From contig OX439127.1 of the NCBI GenBank assembly GCA_949318235.1, positions 21,962,674 through 22,026,673 on the forward strand: a stretch of 64,000 nt of DNA, written 5' to 3'. The translations under genes and the position numbers were made by a program. Each line of letters opens with the position of its first letter. Within the stretch, counting starts at the first letter, position 1. The notes beneath the pieces were generated by a model. That model worked only from the letters and a program-made list of their open reading frames with translations. It was not told the origin of the DNA and searched no databases. This document shows, piece after piece, positions 19,758-35,424 of this stretch. The stretch comes from Ecdyonurus torrentis (Eukaryota; Arthropoda; Insecta; Ephemeroptera; Heptageniidae).

Positions 19758-20135
19758 AGCAACTGTGACAATACAATACGTTTATGAACAAGAAAACGGA
19801 AATTAACTTTGATTAGACATATAAAAAATGTGTTGGGAAAGACATTAAATTGAAATTAACTTTTGAAAAATATGTTTTGATTATGAATATCATTCAAAAG
19901 GCAAGAACATTTTCCTTATATATGTATTACATATTTTATAGCTCATAACATTGTATATATTCACATACATGCAATATCTTGATTGTATTTAATTGACAAC
20001 ACTGATGTTGTTGGTTGCAACATCATGCTGAGGAATTTTAACGCCTGAATAGTATATATGTATTATGTGAACTTTACCTTTGAAAATATCTGTTCTGATG
20101 TGTACGTATATAAAATAAAAACACGAGATTCATTA

Positions 20136-20137
<2 letters not shown>

Positions 20138-20198
<61 letters not shown>
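20138..20198. repeat. (TA)n microsatellite
   Basis: About 30 TA units, followed by a short CA run. Confidence 0.97.
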
Positions 20199-20199
<1 letters not shown>

Positions 20200-20539
20200 C
20201 ATACACACACAATATATAATACTTCAGTTTGATTTATGATTCAAATAATATATACTTAAAATCCTACATTATAATTTTTTTTTTATTGGTATATAGTTTT
20301 AAAAGAAATTAGTTACTAAATATATTTTTAATTTAAATTTCGTGGCTCATATAAGCATGAAAATTGAAATAATTTTTTTTATATGCATATTTATGTTTTA
20401 TTCATTTGATAGCATAATTTATAAACTATATTCAAATTATTACATATATTATATACTCATTCTATACATAAATTTTTTATATAGTATATATATGTTTTGT
20501 ATTATAAAACATGTAACTGTACTATACAAAGTCTGTGAG

Positions 20540-20760
20540 ATTTACCCTCCTTCGACCTCCCTCTAATATGCACCACGGACGTGACGTCACAAAACTAGCT
20601 TTTTTTTTTTTAATGTATACGTTTCCCTTCTTATTGAAGAAAAAATTGAAAAGCTTTTCATGTGCCTATAGCAAAAGCGAAGTATCGAGTTGCTTGTAAT
20701 GCCATTCTCTTGAGTTCCTCTTGTTGTAACCAAGGTCTTTGCATCATTTTCTATTTTGTT
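20540..20760. promoter_or_regulatory. Intronic island with a perfect CRE
   Basis: Contains GTGACGTCAC (20581-20590), a 10-base palindrome with the full CREB/ATF site, in a patch with more C and G than the flanks (CCTCCTTCGACC nearby). No coding exon is recognised. Confidence 0.35.
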
Positions 20761-20992
20761 ACGTGTACGTCTGCAAATACTCAATCTTTAATAATGTTGT
20801 AAACGAAATACTCATTTTTTTTTTATTAACATGAAAAAAAAAAAAAAAAAAAAAGATACACGACAATAAAATAAGCTCAAGTTACAAATAGTGCATTTCC
20901 GACCTTCTTATATCAAAGAGTTTATTTTAAGTATTTTTGTTCTCTAACAAGTATAATTCATACAAAAAGTGTGTATTATATGAGAGTGAAAT

Positions 20993-20995
<3 letters not shown>

Positions 20996-21029
<34 letters not shown>
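20996..21029. repeat. (GA)n microsatellite
   Basis: About 16 GA units. Confidence 0.95.
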
Positions 21030-21032
<3 letters not shown>

Positions 21033-21943
21033 ATAAATGTAACTAAAATTTCTCTCAATTACCCTATCAATAAAAAATTTCTTTTATTATACTTTTTTTT
21101 ATTATCTGATATTTTTTAACCTCATATGTTTTTTATACAATTATATACTTTGAAATAAAATATTTAATTTAAAAAAATGTAAATTTTCTTCGTTACGTAT
21201 AATAACAGAGTACAATAAACATAATAATAACAATTAAGTAGCGATACGTTATTATCATAATTTAAACAAAAACCAGTGTTGGCCTTTATTTATTATTATT
21301 ACATATATGCCACTTTTACACTTTTTGTATAACATAATTATATAACTTTGTATACTTCTGTTTTATTTAAAAAATAATGACGTTCTATAATATAGATTAA
21401 TAAAGAAAAAAAATGTCTCCTCTTTCTTTGCCATAACGTAAAATTAATTGTCTAATGTATTATAATAATATTCTCTGTTGATGTTTTATGTATAAAAAGA
21501 GAATATTATTTGTATGAAGACTTAAATTTCTGCAGTCATTTCCATAAATTTATGAGATAATGTGACGCTATATAGAAAAAAAAATAAGTAAATGTTTTTC
21601 TATTGAATATTCTTTGTACTGAACACTTGATGTATTGTGAGTAAAAAATAAACGCTGAAATTGAATAACTTTTTAACTGATAATTTTTTTCTTCTTATTT
21701 TTGTATTGTGTCTAACTTATTTTACGTGATAAATTAGAGAATTTTTATAAAAATTGAAGAAAAAATCTTCATCTTCTTTCATAAATTATATAATATCCCA
21801 TCACGTAAGTTTACTATTATTTGGGGGATTTTTTTTTTATCAATAGCAATCGCGTAGTTGCAAAATAATAACAATATAGAAATGCTTATAATAATTGAAT
21901 ATCACTTGATATATGATATCGACTTAAATCTGCAGATAAAAGG

Positions 21944-21945
<2 letters not shown>

Positions 21946-21990
<45 letters not shown>
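21946..21990. repeat. (GA)n microsatellite beside a CACGTG box
   Basis: About 22 GA units. CACGTG follows at 22011-22016, with a second CACGTG at 22126-22131. Confidence 0.95.
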
Positions 21991-21993
<3 letters not shown>

Positions 21994-22589
21994 CTCCTGT
22001 CGTGCACATGCACGTGACGATATTTTAATGGGACGAAATGCGATATAAGGAAAACTATACATAATACCATATAAACATACTATGGTAATACTTAAGCACC
22101 TATATAAGAAATAAAAGAAAAACTACACGTGGTATTAAATAACAATGAAGATGAAACTTTTTACGATTTGCCGCTTTTCATCCTGCACTCTCTGTCACAT
22201 TCATAATAATGTTCAATTCATCCATACACAATTTTTGCTTCCGTTTTCAAAAAGAAAAAGGAAAGAAAAGAAAATAATAATGATAATTGACTGTCACTGG
22301 AGATTCATAACTTTATGAAAATGTTTTCTTCAATTTTATTTTTCCTGTCATTAAAATGAATTATGAAGATGATTATATAACATTATAACTTAAAGTAAAG
22401 AATAACAAAATTGATTACTAATCATTAAGATGACGTATACAAAAAAAAAATATAAAAAGACCACAAGGAGGTATAAAAAAACTCCTATTTTACACTTGTT
22501 AAACCAACTAATAGAACATTTATTTAGGATTGATAAGTTTTTTTTTTCTTCATATATATAGTTAATTATTAATAGTGGGAGAGAAGAAC

Positions 22590-22790
22590 ATACAATAAGG
22601 AAGGTTTTGAGATGATGCTCCTTGTCCTGAGCTAACATCTCTTCGTTCATTCAGGTCTGAAACCATCAATCTGCCCCACTATATTGTCTGATGATATGTC
22701 TGTCTGATGCTACTCAAACTTTTATAATATAATAGCAGACACGCTGTGCAAAGGCCTTCTTCCTAGGTGCTTTAAATAAACTGCACTATT
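22590..22790. other. Intronic patch of higher G+C
   Basis: Mixed composition, with TGTCTGATGATATGTCTGTCTGATG-type near-repeats of TGTCTG and ATGATG. No coding or RNA feature was recognised. Confidence 0.3.
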
Positions 22791-22879
22791 ATTCTAAGGT
22801 TATAAGGTTATATTGACATAATAATTTATGAAACACTTTGTCTTATATGAAGATTATGTAAGAAGAAGAGATATACACA

Positions 22880-22881
<2 letters not shown>

Positions 22882-22964
<83 letters not shown>
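22882..22964. repeat. (TA)n microsatellite
   Basis: About 41 TA units. Confidence 0.97.
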
Positions 22965-22971
<7 letters not shown>

Positions 22972-23108
22972 AACACACACCATCTATATTGATGGTTACT
23001 TGATTATTTTCGCATATCTTATCTCGCTTAAATTTTGTTACAGTTTCAAATGTTTATTTTTTTTTTCTTTTGAACTATCTTGGAATCAAATTAGTTTTTT
23101 TTTAATAC

Positions 23109-23164
23109 GATGATGAGAATGAGAATATTGGGAAAAGATGATGAGAATGAGAATATTGGGAAAA
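23109..23164. repeat. 28-base tandem duplication
   Basis: Two identical 28-base units (23109-23136, 23137-23164), each starting GATGATGAGAATGAG. The match is perfect, so the duplication is recent or maintained. Confidence 0.97.
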
Positions 23165-23278
23165 GATAACTGATTACTTTTATAATGAAATGAGATTTTT
23201 ATATCATGTTAATGGAAATTATAAAATAATTCAGAAAATATTATGGGATGAGGGTTGAGGGTCTTGAAAATTATTACT

Positions 23279-23385
<107 letters not shown>

Positions 23386-23519
23386 ATAATTTTCTAACAC
23401 AATTATTATTTCAGCCTTTTAAGGTTCTTCGTATAGATATAGTTTAAAAACCTACATGGCTATATTAATACGTCGCACTAAAAATTAACTTTTTTTTTTT
23501 TTTTTAACTTGAAACGTTT

Positions 23520-23840
23520 GATGAGGGTTTTGTAGGTAGTTGGCGGGTGGGCAGTGGCGGCAGCGGCGGTCACAAGGCCGCTAACATAACGTCAAACAAG
23601 CCGCCCAACTCAGCAATATTAACCTCTCACAAATGGTTTAAGACGTGGGGAAATATATTATTGTTGGGGCGCCTCGTCTGCGCGGCCTTACCAAGTCCTC
23701 TGCGTTCGTTCACTCCTGCACCGTGTTATCATCGGCTTGGGAGGCCTCAACAACTTTTGCCCAACAAGATATTATGTTATATGGTCCCACCAAGCTGGGA
23801 ATCATCAGACCAAACAAGTCAGAACAACAGTATTACATGA
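23520..23840. promoter_or_regulatory. Intronic CpG-rich island, candidate enhancer
   Basis: About 320 bases, the richest G+C block in the intron, with GGCGGGTGGGC and GGCGGCAGCGGCGG near the left end. These resemble Sp/KLF-type sites. The plus-strand frame at 23547-23840 has ordinary composition but no recognised family and no splice-site support. Non-coding regulatory DNA is the best guess. Confidence 0.4.
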
Positions 23841-24211
23841 TTACCACTGAGTTCTTATTATTTAGAAGGGGAGAAATTATTACGTGAGAACTCTTTGTAA
23901 AAAAAAAATAATAATAATAATAATGTTTTTCCGTTTCAATAGTTATAACTTTTTGCTCCCTCGCACCCATAAAACTGACCATCCAATTTCAATTAACTTA
24001 AATCTCATTACGAAAACCCCTCAACAAAATAAACTAAATTGTCAAGAAGATAAATTTTTAATAATATATATAATAAATTTTTTTATACTGTATATATTAT
24101 AAAATGTCAATTTTTTTAAATGAATCTTTACTATAATTAAAAATCGCTTAAGCTTCATATATTAAAATATATTGAAAGGTAAAATGGATAAGGTGAATGA
24201 GTTTCAACAAC

Positions 24212-24245
<34 letters not shown>

Positions 24246-24289
24246 CTTTTTGAATCAACTTTTTTGAGTTAGAGATTATGTATGGTGGG

Positions 24290-24545
24290 TATAAGACAGA
24301 GTTAAGCGAGCTGCCAACTCGTGGCTGACTTGAACTGATTGATGAAGTTGGCACTTAACATCTGAGCTTATGCAAGCCCTATCTCAAACTGCGGCACTTT
24401 AACTCGTGAGCATACATCACTGACAATGAGCAAGGCTGCACGAGGTTCCGGGAAACTGAACACTCTCTCTAGCGTGATCCGTCACGTGACATCACAGGGG
24501 TGGCATCTCCGCGCCCAGATCCGTCCAAACAAACTTCATCAAATC
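24290..24545. promoter_or_regulatory. Intronic island with GTCACGTGAC palindrome
   Basis: GTCACGTGAC (24481-24490) is a perfect palindrome around an E-box, followed directly by ATCACAGGGGTGG. The block has more G+C than the flanks. Function inferred, not shown. Confidence 0.35.
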
Positions 24546-25377
24546 AAATTTATGAAGTTAAAAATTATAAGCGAAAAAAAATCTCGACAGTACACCATTT
24601 TTTATCAACTCTTTCCTCCCTATATATATATATATATAAAAATACTGTTTCAATTATGATATTATTGTTTTAGAAATTCGATTATTTTTTTCTAAGAAAG
24701 GTACATGCGGCTCGTTTATGATATTAATGGATAAAAAAAGGAAAAAAAATAATAAGGTTAACTATATTAGCAGCCATTGTCTATACATATAAAAGCAGAA
24801 AACGTAAAATTTTATGGGGAAAAAAATAATTTGCTATAAATTGATCGATTACGTTAAAATTGTTGATGCTCTTTACGTGCATAAAACAGGGTTAATGTTT
24901 TACAATTGCTGAAAAAATGCACTTGTATATAATATATTTACATTAATTACATAGTATTTATTTTTAATTTTCGTAAAATGTTTTTGATATCATTCATTTT
25001 TCAAAAGAAAAGCACCCTGTATATAATTCTATAACAATTGTAATATTGTTGTCATCAAATTTACATATTTTCCCTACTATAATATACTCTTATCTAAAAG
25101 GTTAATGAACACATGCGAAACAATAATATTTATCATTTTTGTTACCTTGTCGTCTGTATAGACATAGGGCATCGCAGAATTTATGTGGCGAGAGAATTAT
25201 GATAACACATTGCGCACGCATTGCACTTTGTTTGATATAGAGAGTATATTATACTTCATTAACAAACTAAAAAATTGAAATTAGTTTTTATATAATACAC
25301 AAAATGCTGATTCACGATTTGTTTTGAGTGCTGAAATATTAAGCACAAAAGCTACCTTGAAAGATAATAATGATAAA

Positions 25378-25379
<2 letters not shown>

Positions 25380-25466
<87 letters not shown>
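25380..25466. repeat. (TA)n microsatellite
   Basis: About 43 TA units. Confidence 0.97.
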
Positions 25467-25468
<2 letters not shown>

Positions 25469-25796
25469 AGCCAATATCATGTATATATATTGTGTATAGT
25501 TTTTTTTCAATTTTCTTATATATACTTTAATAATTTAAGATTTATGATATATTTTATTATATAATCAGTGCAGTTAAAATAATAAAACATTGCACTTAAT
25601 GAAATAGGAAATTTAGTATTTATTGAATTAAATGATGCAATTTTAATGAAATAATAAAAACAATTGTATTTTATTAAACACTGCTTGTTGTTTTTTCTTC
25701 ATTTTTCTCAATTAATATCTCATTAATAAGAAGCTTTTAAAAATCACTTAACTCTTTCTATGGCACAATTTACCATTTAGAGAAGTAAATTGTCAG

Positions 25797-25798
<2 letters not shown>

Positions 25799-25862
<64 letters not shown>
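25799..25862. repeat. (TA)n microsatellite
   Basis: About 31 TA units. Confidence 0.97.
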
Positions 25863-25866
<4 letters not shown>

Positions 25867-26229
25867 CACACATACACACGTTTTTGTTCAGTAATTTGAG
25901 ACAGGAAATAATAATGTGAAACATTATAGTATGAGATAGAATGAAATTTAATGAGAATTGCAACCATTTGCGCCGTTAATTGTTGAAAAATGTTTTTTCA
26001 TGGATTGCACTTAAACTTTAATAATTAACATCACCAACCTTAAAGATTTGGTTTGAATGTTATGTTATATAAAATATAGGAAATATAATTTTTTTTTAAA
26101 TGCTAAATTAATTGCTGAAATGAAGCTATTTAATTAGTATTTTGTCTTAATGATTGCAGTTAATGCTATATCAAAATGCACCTTCTACTCTAATTTAGCT
26201 TATTATTTTATAGTAATAGGGATATTTAA

Positions 26230-26510
26230 ATAAATTTCAATTAAACTGTGTATTGAACTGTGTTTTTCCTTATCATTTCAATTCAATATTATTATTATTA
26301 TTTCTCTTTTTTTTTAAATCAGATTTATGTATTTTTTTTATTGGTTTGTATATTTATGTTGTTATTGTATAATTTTTATTAGTATTGCCTTTTATTATTT
26401 TAAAAACTTCAATCTATAAGTTTGACAAAACACAAATGCTTGTTGTATAACATATATGCACTGTGTGTTGCTATGAACTACCTACATGGGTCAATAAAAA
26501 TATTTCTATA
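26230..26510 (+). mobile_element. Probable 3' end of a non-LTR retrotransposon (copy A)
   Basis: The end of this stretch (26421-26509) matches the end of the copy at 35880-35972: both have TTTGACAA, TTGTTGTA, CTATGAACT, CCT and GGTCAATAAA in the same order, then a T-rich tail. The shared 3' end with an AATAAA-type signal is typical of 5'-truncated LINEs. No coding remnant is visible in this copy. It lies inside the Sp8/9 intron, on the opposite strand to the gene. Confidence 0.5.
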
Positions 26511-26582
26511 TTTTTAAAATTGAAATAAAGTTTAAGTATCATTTGGTCAAAAAATCATACAAAAAATTCACATAGAATTTCA

Positions 26583-26690
26583 CAGAGACAGAGACAGAGA
26601 CAGAGACAGAGACAGAGACAGAGACAGAGACAGAGACAGAGACAGAGACAGAGACAGAGACAGAGACAGAGACAGAGACAGAGACAGAGA
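26583..26690. repeat. 18-copy CAGAGA hexanucleotide array
   Basis: Eighteen perfect CAGAGA units. It is the only long hexanucleotide array in the window and looks like a (GA)n relative with every third GA changed to CA. Confidence 0.97.
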
Positions 26691-27617
26691 GAAATGACAT
26701 AGATTTATTTAAAAAAAAAAATTTAATTTTTATAATTATGCAGTTAAAAATAATTTCTACGAAACAAAATTTCAGTTTTTATTCATGTCTTAAAGATATA
26801 ATCTTCAACTTCACCCCACCCTTCTCCCTCTTGAGGCCACTTTGTGGGTGAAAAAAACATTTATATATATATACAATAAGAGGGAACTAAAGATCTCCTT
26901 CTATATGTATATAACATCAGAAGTGCATAAACAATTATAAGAGCTTTTAGCAAAGCGGAGCAATAATCCAGCGTGAAAAGAACAGTTGATGAAAAGACAC
27001 CCCTATGTATTAACTCAATGTATATAGCGTCATGTATTACGAAAGTTAACGCAGCATGATAACACCCAAAAAATGTACTTCAATAGAATTTCTTTTATAC
27101 CATTGTCCTATTTTTTTTCTTTTTTGCTATTTTCTAGGATAATAAGAGATTTATGATTACAAGATTATATTATAACATTATAAAAGAGTATTTACAATAT
27201 AACGAAGGTGTTATAGTGGAAAAATAAAAAGGTATTATTAAAATATTTTAATGCATTGGGCATCACTCATACATCTATAATAACTGTGAAATAAGTTATC
27301 GAGTAATTTAAAAAAATAATAATAATAAATAAAAAAATATATATAAAATAAAAAATGCAACATTATTAAGTGTTACTTCATAAATATTTTTAATTTATAT
27401 CAATTTTGTTACAGAATTTTTTTCCCATGTCTGAGTATGATAACAAAACATGCTTTATTACAATGTTGATAATTTTTAAACAAATTCTTTTTTTTTTTTT
27501 TTTTCATATAAGTTTTGCCTTAAAGCTTTTATGCAAAAATATTTTAACATATTATACCTTACGGGGTAATGAATAAAATAAAAATGTGTGATACTTATAA
27601 TTTACTGTAAAATAACT

Positions 27618-27621
<4 letters not shown>

Positions 27622-27692
<71 letters not shown>
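27622..27692. repeat. (TA)n microsatellite
   Basis: About 35 TA units. Confidence 0.97.
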
Positions 27693-27695
<3 letters not shown>

Positions 27696-29129
27696 TTTTT
27701 TTTTCATTTAAAAACTATATTAAAATAAAAGGTATCAATTTTAATATAATATAATATAGTAAATATATATTTAAAAAATAAAATTAGGGTTACTAATTTA
27801 AAAGTATATATATATATATGTTATTAAAATTCTAATATTATACAGGCAATTTAGTTTAGATTTAATATACGTTTTTGATATTACTATGTGCTCTGATGAC
27901 ATTTCAAATTAAAATATGTGTCAAAAGACTCAATCGATATTGCATCATATTTTAAATTAAAGCTTTGGTATTATATTATAATATAGTTTCATAAGATTGG
28001 TATAAAATATATCCTGAAGCAAAATTAAATATAACGCAATATAACAAACCTTATTGGCCATATATAAATATAAACATGTCATATTATATATCGTATATGT
28101 ATAACATAAAATGCAACTCGTTTAACATTTACTTTAAAATTCTATGTAATATGTGCGTGTATATATGTGTGTGTACATATTATATATATATATATATATA
28201 TAAATTTTATTTATACTTTACATACTGGAAATAAATAAATAACCAAAATTGAATTGACAAATTTGCAAGTGAAAGTGATTAATGCTGGGTTGTTATTTTG
28301 CCCACGGCTTATAACAGTCTTTACTGATATTTTAGACCAGTTTAAGTATATGAGATATACATTATACTGAAATATTATTATTATTTTTTTTTTTTATATA
28401 CATCTTATATGTTGTAAAAAAATTATTAATAAAATATATGTGTATGTGTATATAAACAAAAAATATAAACCTTAAAACTTTAAACATAGCTTTTAATTTT
28501 CTTAGGCACTTTTTTTTTAATATAGATCTGTATTGAGCGTATAAAATAAAAATGCCAACTGTATTAATTATAAATCGTACTTAATTAAAATATACATGTT
28601 TAAGTATATATTAAAAAAAAAATCATGAAAAGCAAGTCTCTTTTAAAATATACTTTAAAATGTGTTTATTAATATGTTTATCTAAATAGAAACGAATACA
28701 AGAATTTTTATATTGACGGGGGGGAAAAAAGTGATTTTTATGACGTTATAAAAAGTTATGGACTATATATATTATACAACATTCCGATTCGACCAAATGT
28801 GTGATTTACACAAAAAATAAACATTTCCACACTTATCAAAATTTACGCTCATTAACGTTTTATATTATACATTTTTATTGCTCCGATTGATGTATCGTAA
28901 TTAGCACCATAAAACTGATGTAAAACACACACACGCTCGCTAATTTTTTCTTACTACTTTTTTATTATTATTTTATTTTGAATTGGGTTGTATAAATGTT
29001 TTGAAATGATTTTGATCAAGACAAGGAAATTAATATAAAATACACACACACATATATATTTTTATTATGTTATATATAGGGAGACTATAATAAAAAAAAT
29101 ATTTTATTTGCTTAAAAGTGATCGCTTTT

Positions 29130-29480
29130 AGACGGTATGACATGCAGGTAGATGCTTTTGTAACACCTCTTAGTTATGCGCTCACTGCACAAATACACTT
29201 GCTCTTTTGAAAAATTATTCATGTACTTTCTTTTATATTATGTGTAATTTTGTGTGTGAATAATCTGTGTGAAGAGTAAGGCACGATGGCAACAAGAGAG
29301 TAACACTGTAGCCGACAAAGCGCCGCCTGCCCACCCCCTGCTGACTACCCTTGTCTAATCTATTGACAGAAGCACCCGTAAGCCTTGTTATGAGCCTTTT
29401 GAAGTAGCCCGCCCGCTGTGAGGGTGAGAGCAACGGCGAGAGAAGCAGCGTTCACCGCCAAAAACGCTCAACACTTTCCC
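29130..29480. promoter_or_regulatory. Intronic G+C-rich island about 1 kb from exon 1, candidate enhancer
   Basis: Contains CGCCGCCTGCCCACCCCCTG and CCCGCCCGC: clusters of CACCC/GC-box-like sites as bound by Sp and KLF factors. It lies within the first 1.3 kb of the Sp8/9 intron, a frequent place for enhancers. The minus-strand frame at 29233-29433 matches no family known to me. Confidence 0.4.
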
Positions 29481-30439
29481 CCACTCAACAAAACATTAAA
29501 GGTTAAAAAAATTGGCAAACATAACTTATGACTTTTACTCATTAGTTATTTCCTAAATACTAATATATATTTTTTAAAATTTTTTTTCTAACTATGAGCT
29601 TGCATTTACTTTACCGTAAGGGTATTTTCTGAGTACATAAAACGTTTATCAATGGCATGTATTATTTTTTTCCCCTATCAATGTTTACTTTAGTGCAAAG
29701 TTTTAGATTTTTCTTTATTACCATGTCTAATTATTTTCAGGAAATTGTATTTTAAGTTTATAATACCCCATGACATATTTTTAGAACTAATTAGAATCGG
29801 AACATTTTTATTATAAAAGGGATTGAAACCGTATGGAGCTAAAACTGTGTCAAATAATGACAGAAAAATGTTTCAAAATATCGAGTTTTCGGTTAATTAT
29901 TCCGTTCCCCTGACATTAAAAATGGATTGAATTTTGTGTGAATTTTGTCCACAACAAAGATACAACTTTATATGAATTGACATTATTTGATGTGCCAGCA
30001 ATTTTATTTTATGAAGCTATAACTTTAACGCAATAAAATGATAAAATTTTTGGCTCCTGAATAATTCAATAATTTACCTACAGAGAAAAACGATATTTAA
30101 GCGATCAACGATAATTTTAGGCCTATACCAAAAGAAATTTACTTTTACAGGCCTGTTTCCCCCCAAAACCAAATGAAATTCTGCTCAGTTGTTGTCATCA
30201 TGTTTTAATTGAAAGTTTTTGCCTATATACTTCATTATCATTATTTTTTTCGCATATTATATAGCAATTGTGAGAAGTTAATACTATATATTGCAGCGTA
30301 AAATACAAATAAACAAAGTCACGGGAATTATTGCTACCGTAAGAAATTACTTCTATATTTATATGTAGGGGCTATATATGTTATTATTTAGCCGGCTCTA
30401 AAAATCTAAAATAAAAAATGAAGTTATGATTAGACTTAC

Positions 30440-30502
30440 TTGTTTAAAAGTTGTAATAGTTGGGCCTCGTTGCAACGAGGCTGTAGCTACGTCACTTAGC
30501 AT
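30440..30502 (-). CDS. Sp8/9: Sp8/9 first coding exon (21 codons)
   Basis: ATG at 30500-30502 opens 21 codons, MLSDVATASL followed by QRGPTITTFKQ, ending with CAA directly before a consensus GTAAGT donor (30434-30439). The exon is a multiple of three and joins in phase 0 to the terminal exon, giving ...[18 protein letters not shown]. An in-frame TAA lies six codons before the ATG, so this is the first Met of the frame. G+C and CpG content stand well above the flanks. In vertebrate Sp8/Sp9 a short N-terminal extension also precedes the SPLAMLAA motif. Seen: frame, donor, phase and stop. Inferred: that the two exons are spliced together. No transcript evidence is available, and an extra 5' non-coding exon or an alternative first exon is possible. 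Confidence 0.8.
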
Positions 30503-30831
30503 GCCGTAAAAATATTTTTATAACGTCCTACCCTTCTTTATACAGCACTTGTATAATAATATATACACACCAGTTCACTTTTATATTTTTTTGAGTTCAA
30601 TATTTACTATAACATTCACGCATAAAATTGTTTATAAAATATCCAGTATATTTTCAAATAAATCACTTACACTGTTTTGACTTAATACCATCGCAAGTTT
30701 ACACCACTTTATATATATAATAACAATAAAATTACGTGTATAGGTAAAGTTAATTGTTAGTTTTGGTCAGAGCGGGTTATAACAACAGTGTTCAGTATCG
30801 AAGACCAAGTGGTACTGGAGTAATAATTTTC

Positions 30832-30889
<58 letters not shown>

Positions 30890-30949
30890 TCTCTCTCTCT
30901 CTCTCTCTCTTACTGTATCTAAGTCTCTAAGTGCTGATGCCGTAGCATC
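30503..30949 (-). other. Probable Sp8/9 5' UTR and core promoter region
   Basis: Sequence between the candidate GC/CCAAT cluster and the first ATG. It includes a (CT)n array on the plus strand at 30834-30911, which is GA-rich on the transcribed strand; (GA)n tracts are a known feature of some insect promoters through GAGA-type factors. No long upstream open frame was seen. The exact transcription start is unknown. Confidence 0.45.
30834..30911. repeat. (CT)n array just upstream of Sp8/9 exon 1
   Basis: About 39 CT units with a few T interruptions near 30885; read from the gene's strand it is (GA)n. It lies between the candidate promoter motifs and the first coding exon. Confidence 0.95.
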
Positions 30950-30995
30950 TCTCGATTGGACCGCCCTAACTCCGCCTTCAGTCGCTCCGCCCTAC
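30950..30995 (-). promoter_or_regulatory. Candidate Sp8/9 promoter: GC boxes and CCAAT box
   Basis: On the minus strand the order is GGGCGG (30987-30992), GGCGG (30972-30976), GGGCGG (30961-30966), CCAAT (30955-30959). The cluster lies about 450-490 bases upstream of the first ATG, in a G+C-rich patch of otherwise A+T-rich DNA. Sp proteins bind GC boxes, so self-regulation is conceivable. No TATA box or initiator at a convincing distance was identified, so the start site is not placed. Confidence 0.5.
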
Positions 30996-31009
30996 ACTTA
31001 GGCACGTCA

Positions 31010-35034
<4,025 letters not shown>

Positions 35035-35155
35035 TTTCATATGAGGTGGAGTGATGAGGGAGGGAGTTATATTGGAGGAGAGAGAGACGTCACGTGGTCC
35101 CCATAGGCACGTGGCGGCGGTTGATTTCTTTACACACATCATCACGAGTTCCATC
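35035..35155. promoter_or_regulatory. Island with two CACGTGG boxes 17 bases apart
   Basis: CACGTGG at 35091-35097 and again at 35108-35114, the first overlapping ACGTCACG and the second followed by CGGCGG. Paired E-boxes suggest a bHLH-type binding element (inference). Flanks are A+T-rich. Confidence 0.4.
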
Positions 35156-35424
35156 AGTCATATTTTCATATTGAAATTTATGCATAAAGCGCAATTCATA
35201 ATATGATACATTGTTAAAAATCATTAACATTTTATACACATATATTTTTATCTCTAATAAATTTGTTCTAATAATTTTTATTCACTCTTGAACTGTATAT
35301 AAATATAAACAAAAATCTGTAACGTATGGTTTCACGGAAGGATTAAAGTAAAGAAATAATAAACGATAATTTAAATTATAAATATGCTTATATAAATCTT
35401 CATATTCAATCTTTATTTTAACTT

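Noticed and set aside
23547..23887. 97- and 80-codon plus-strand frames as a new gene
   Set aside because: Two overlapping frames of similar quality, no family, no splice sites, and lying antisense inside the intron. More likely a G+C-rich regulatory island.
29233..29433. 66-codon minus-strand frame as an alternative Sp8/9 exon
   Set aside because: No acceptor/donor pair in a phase that would join to 15864, and no resemblance to Sp sequences.
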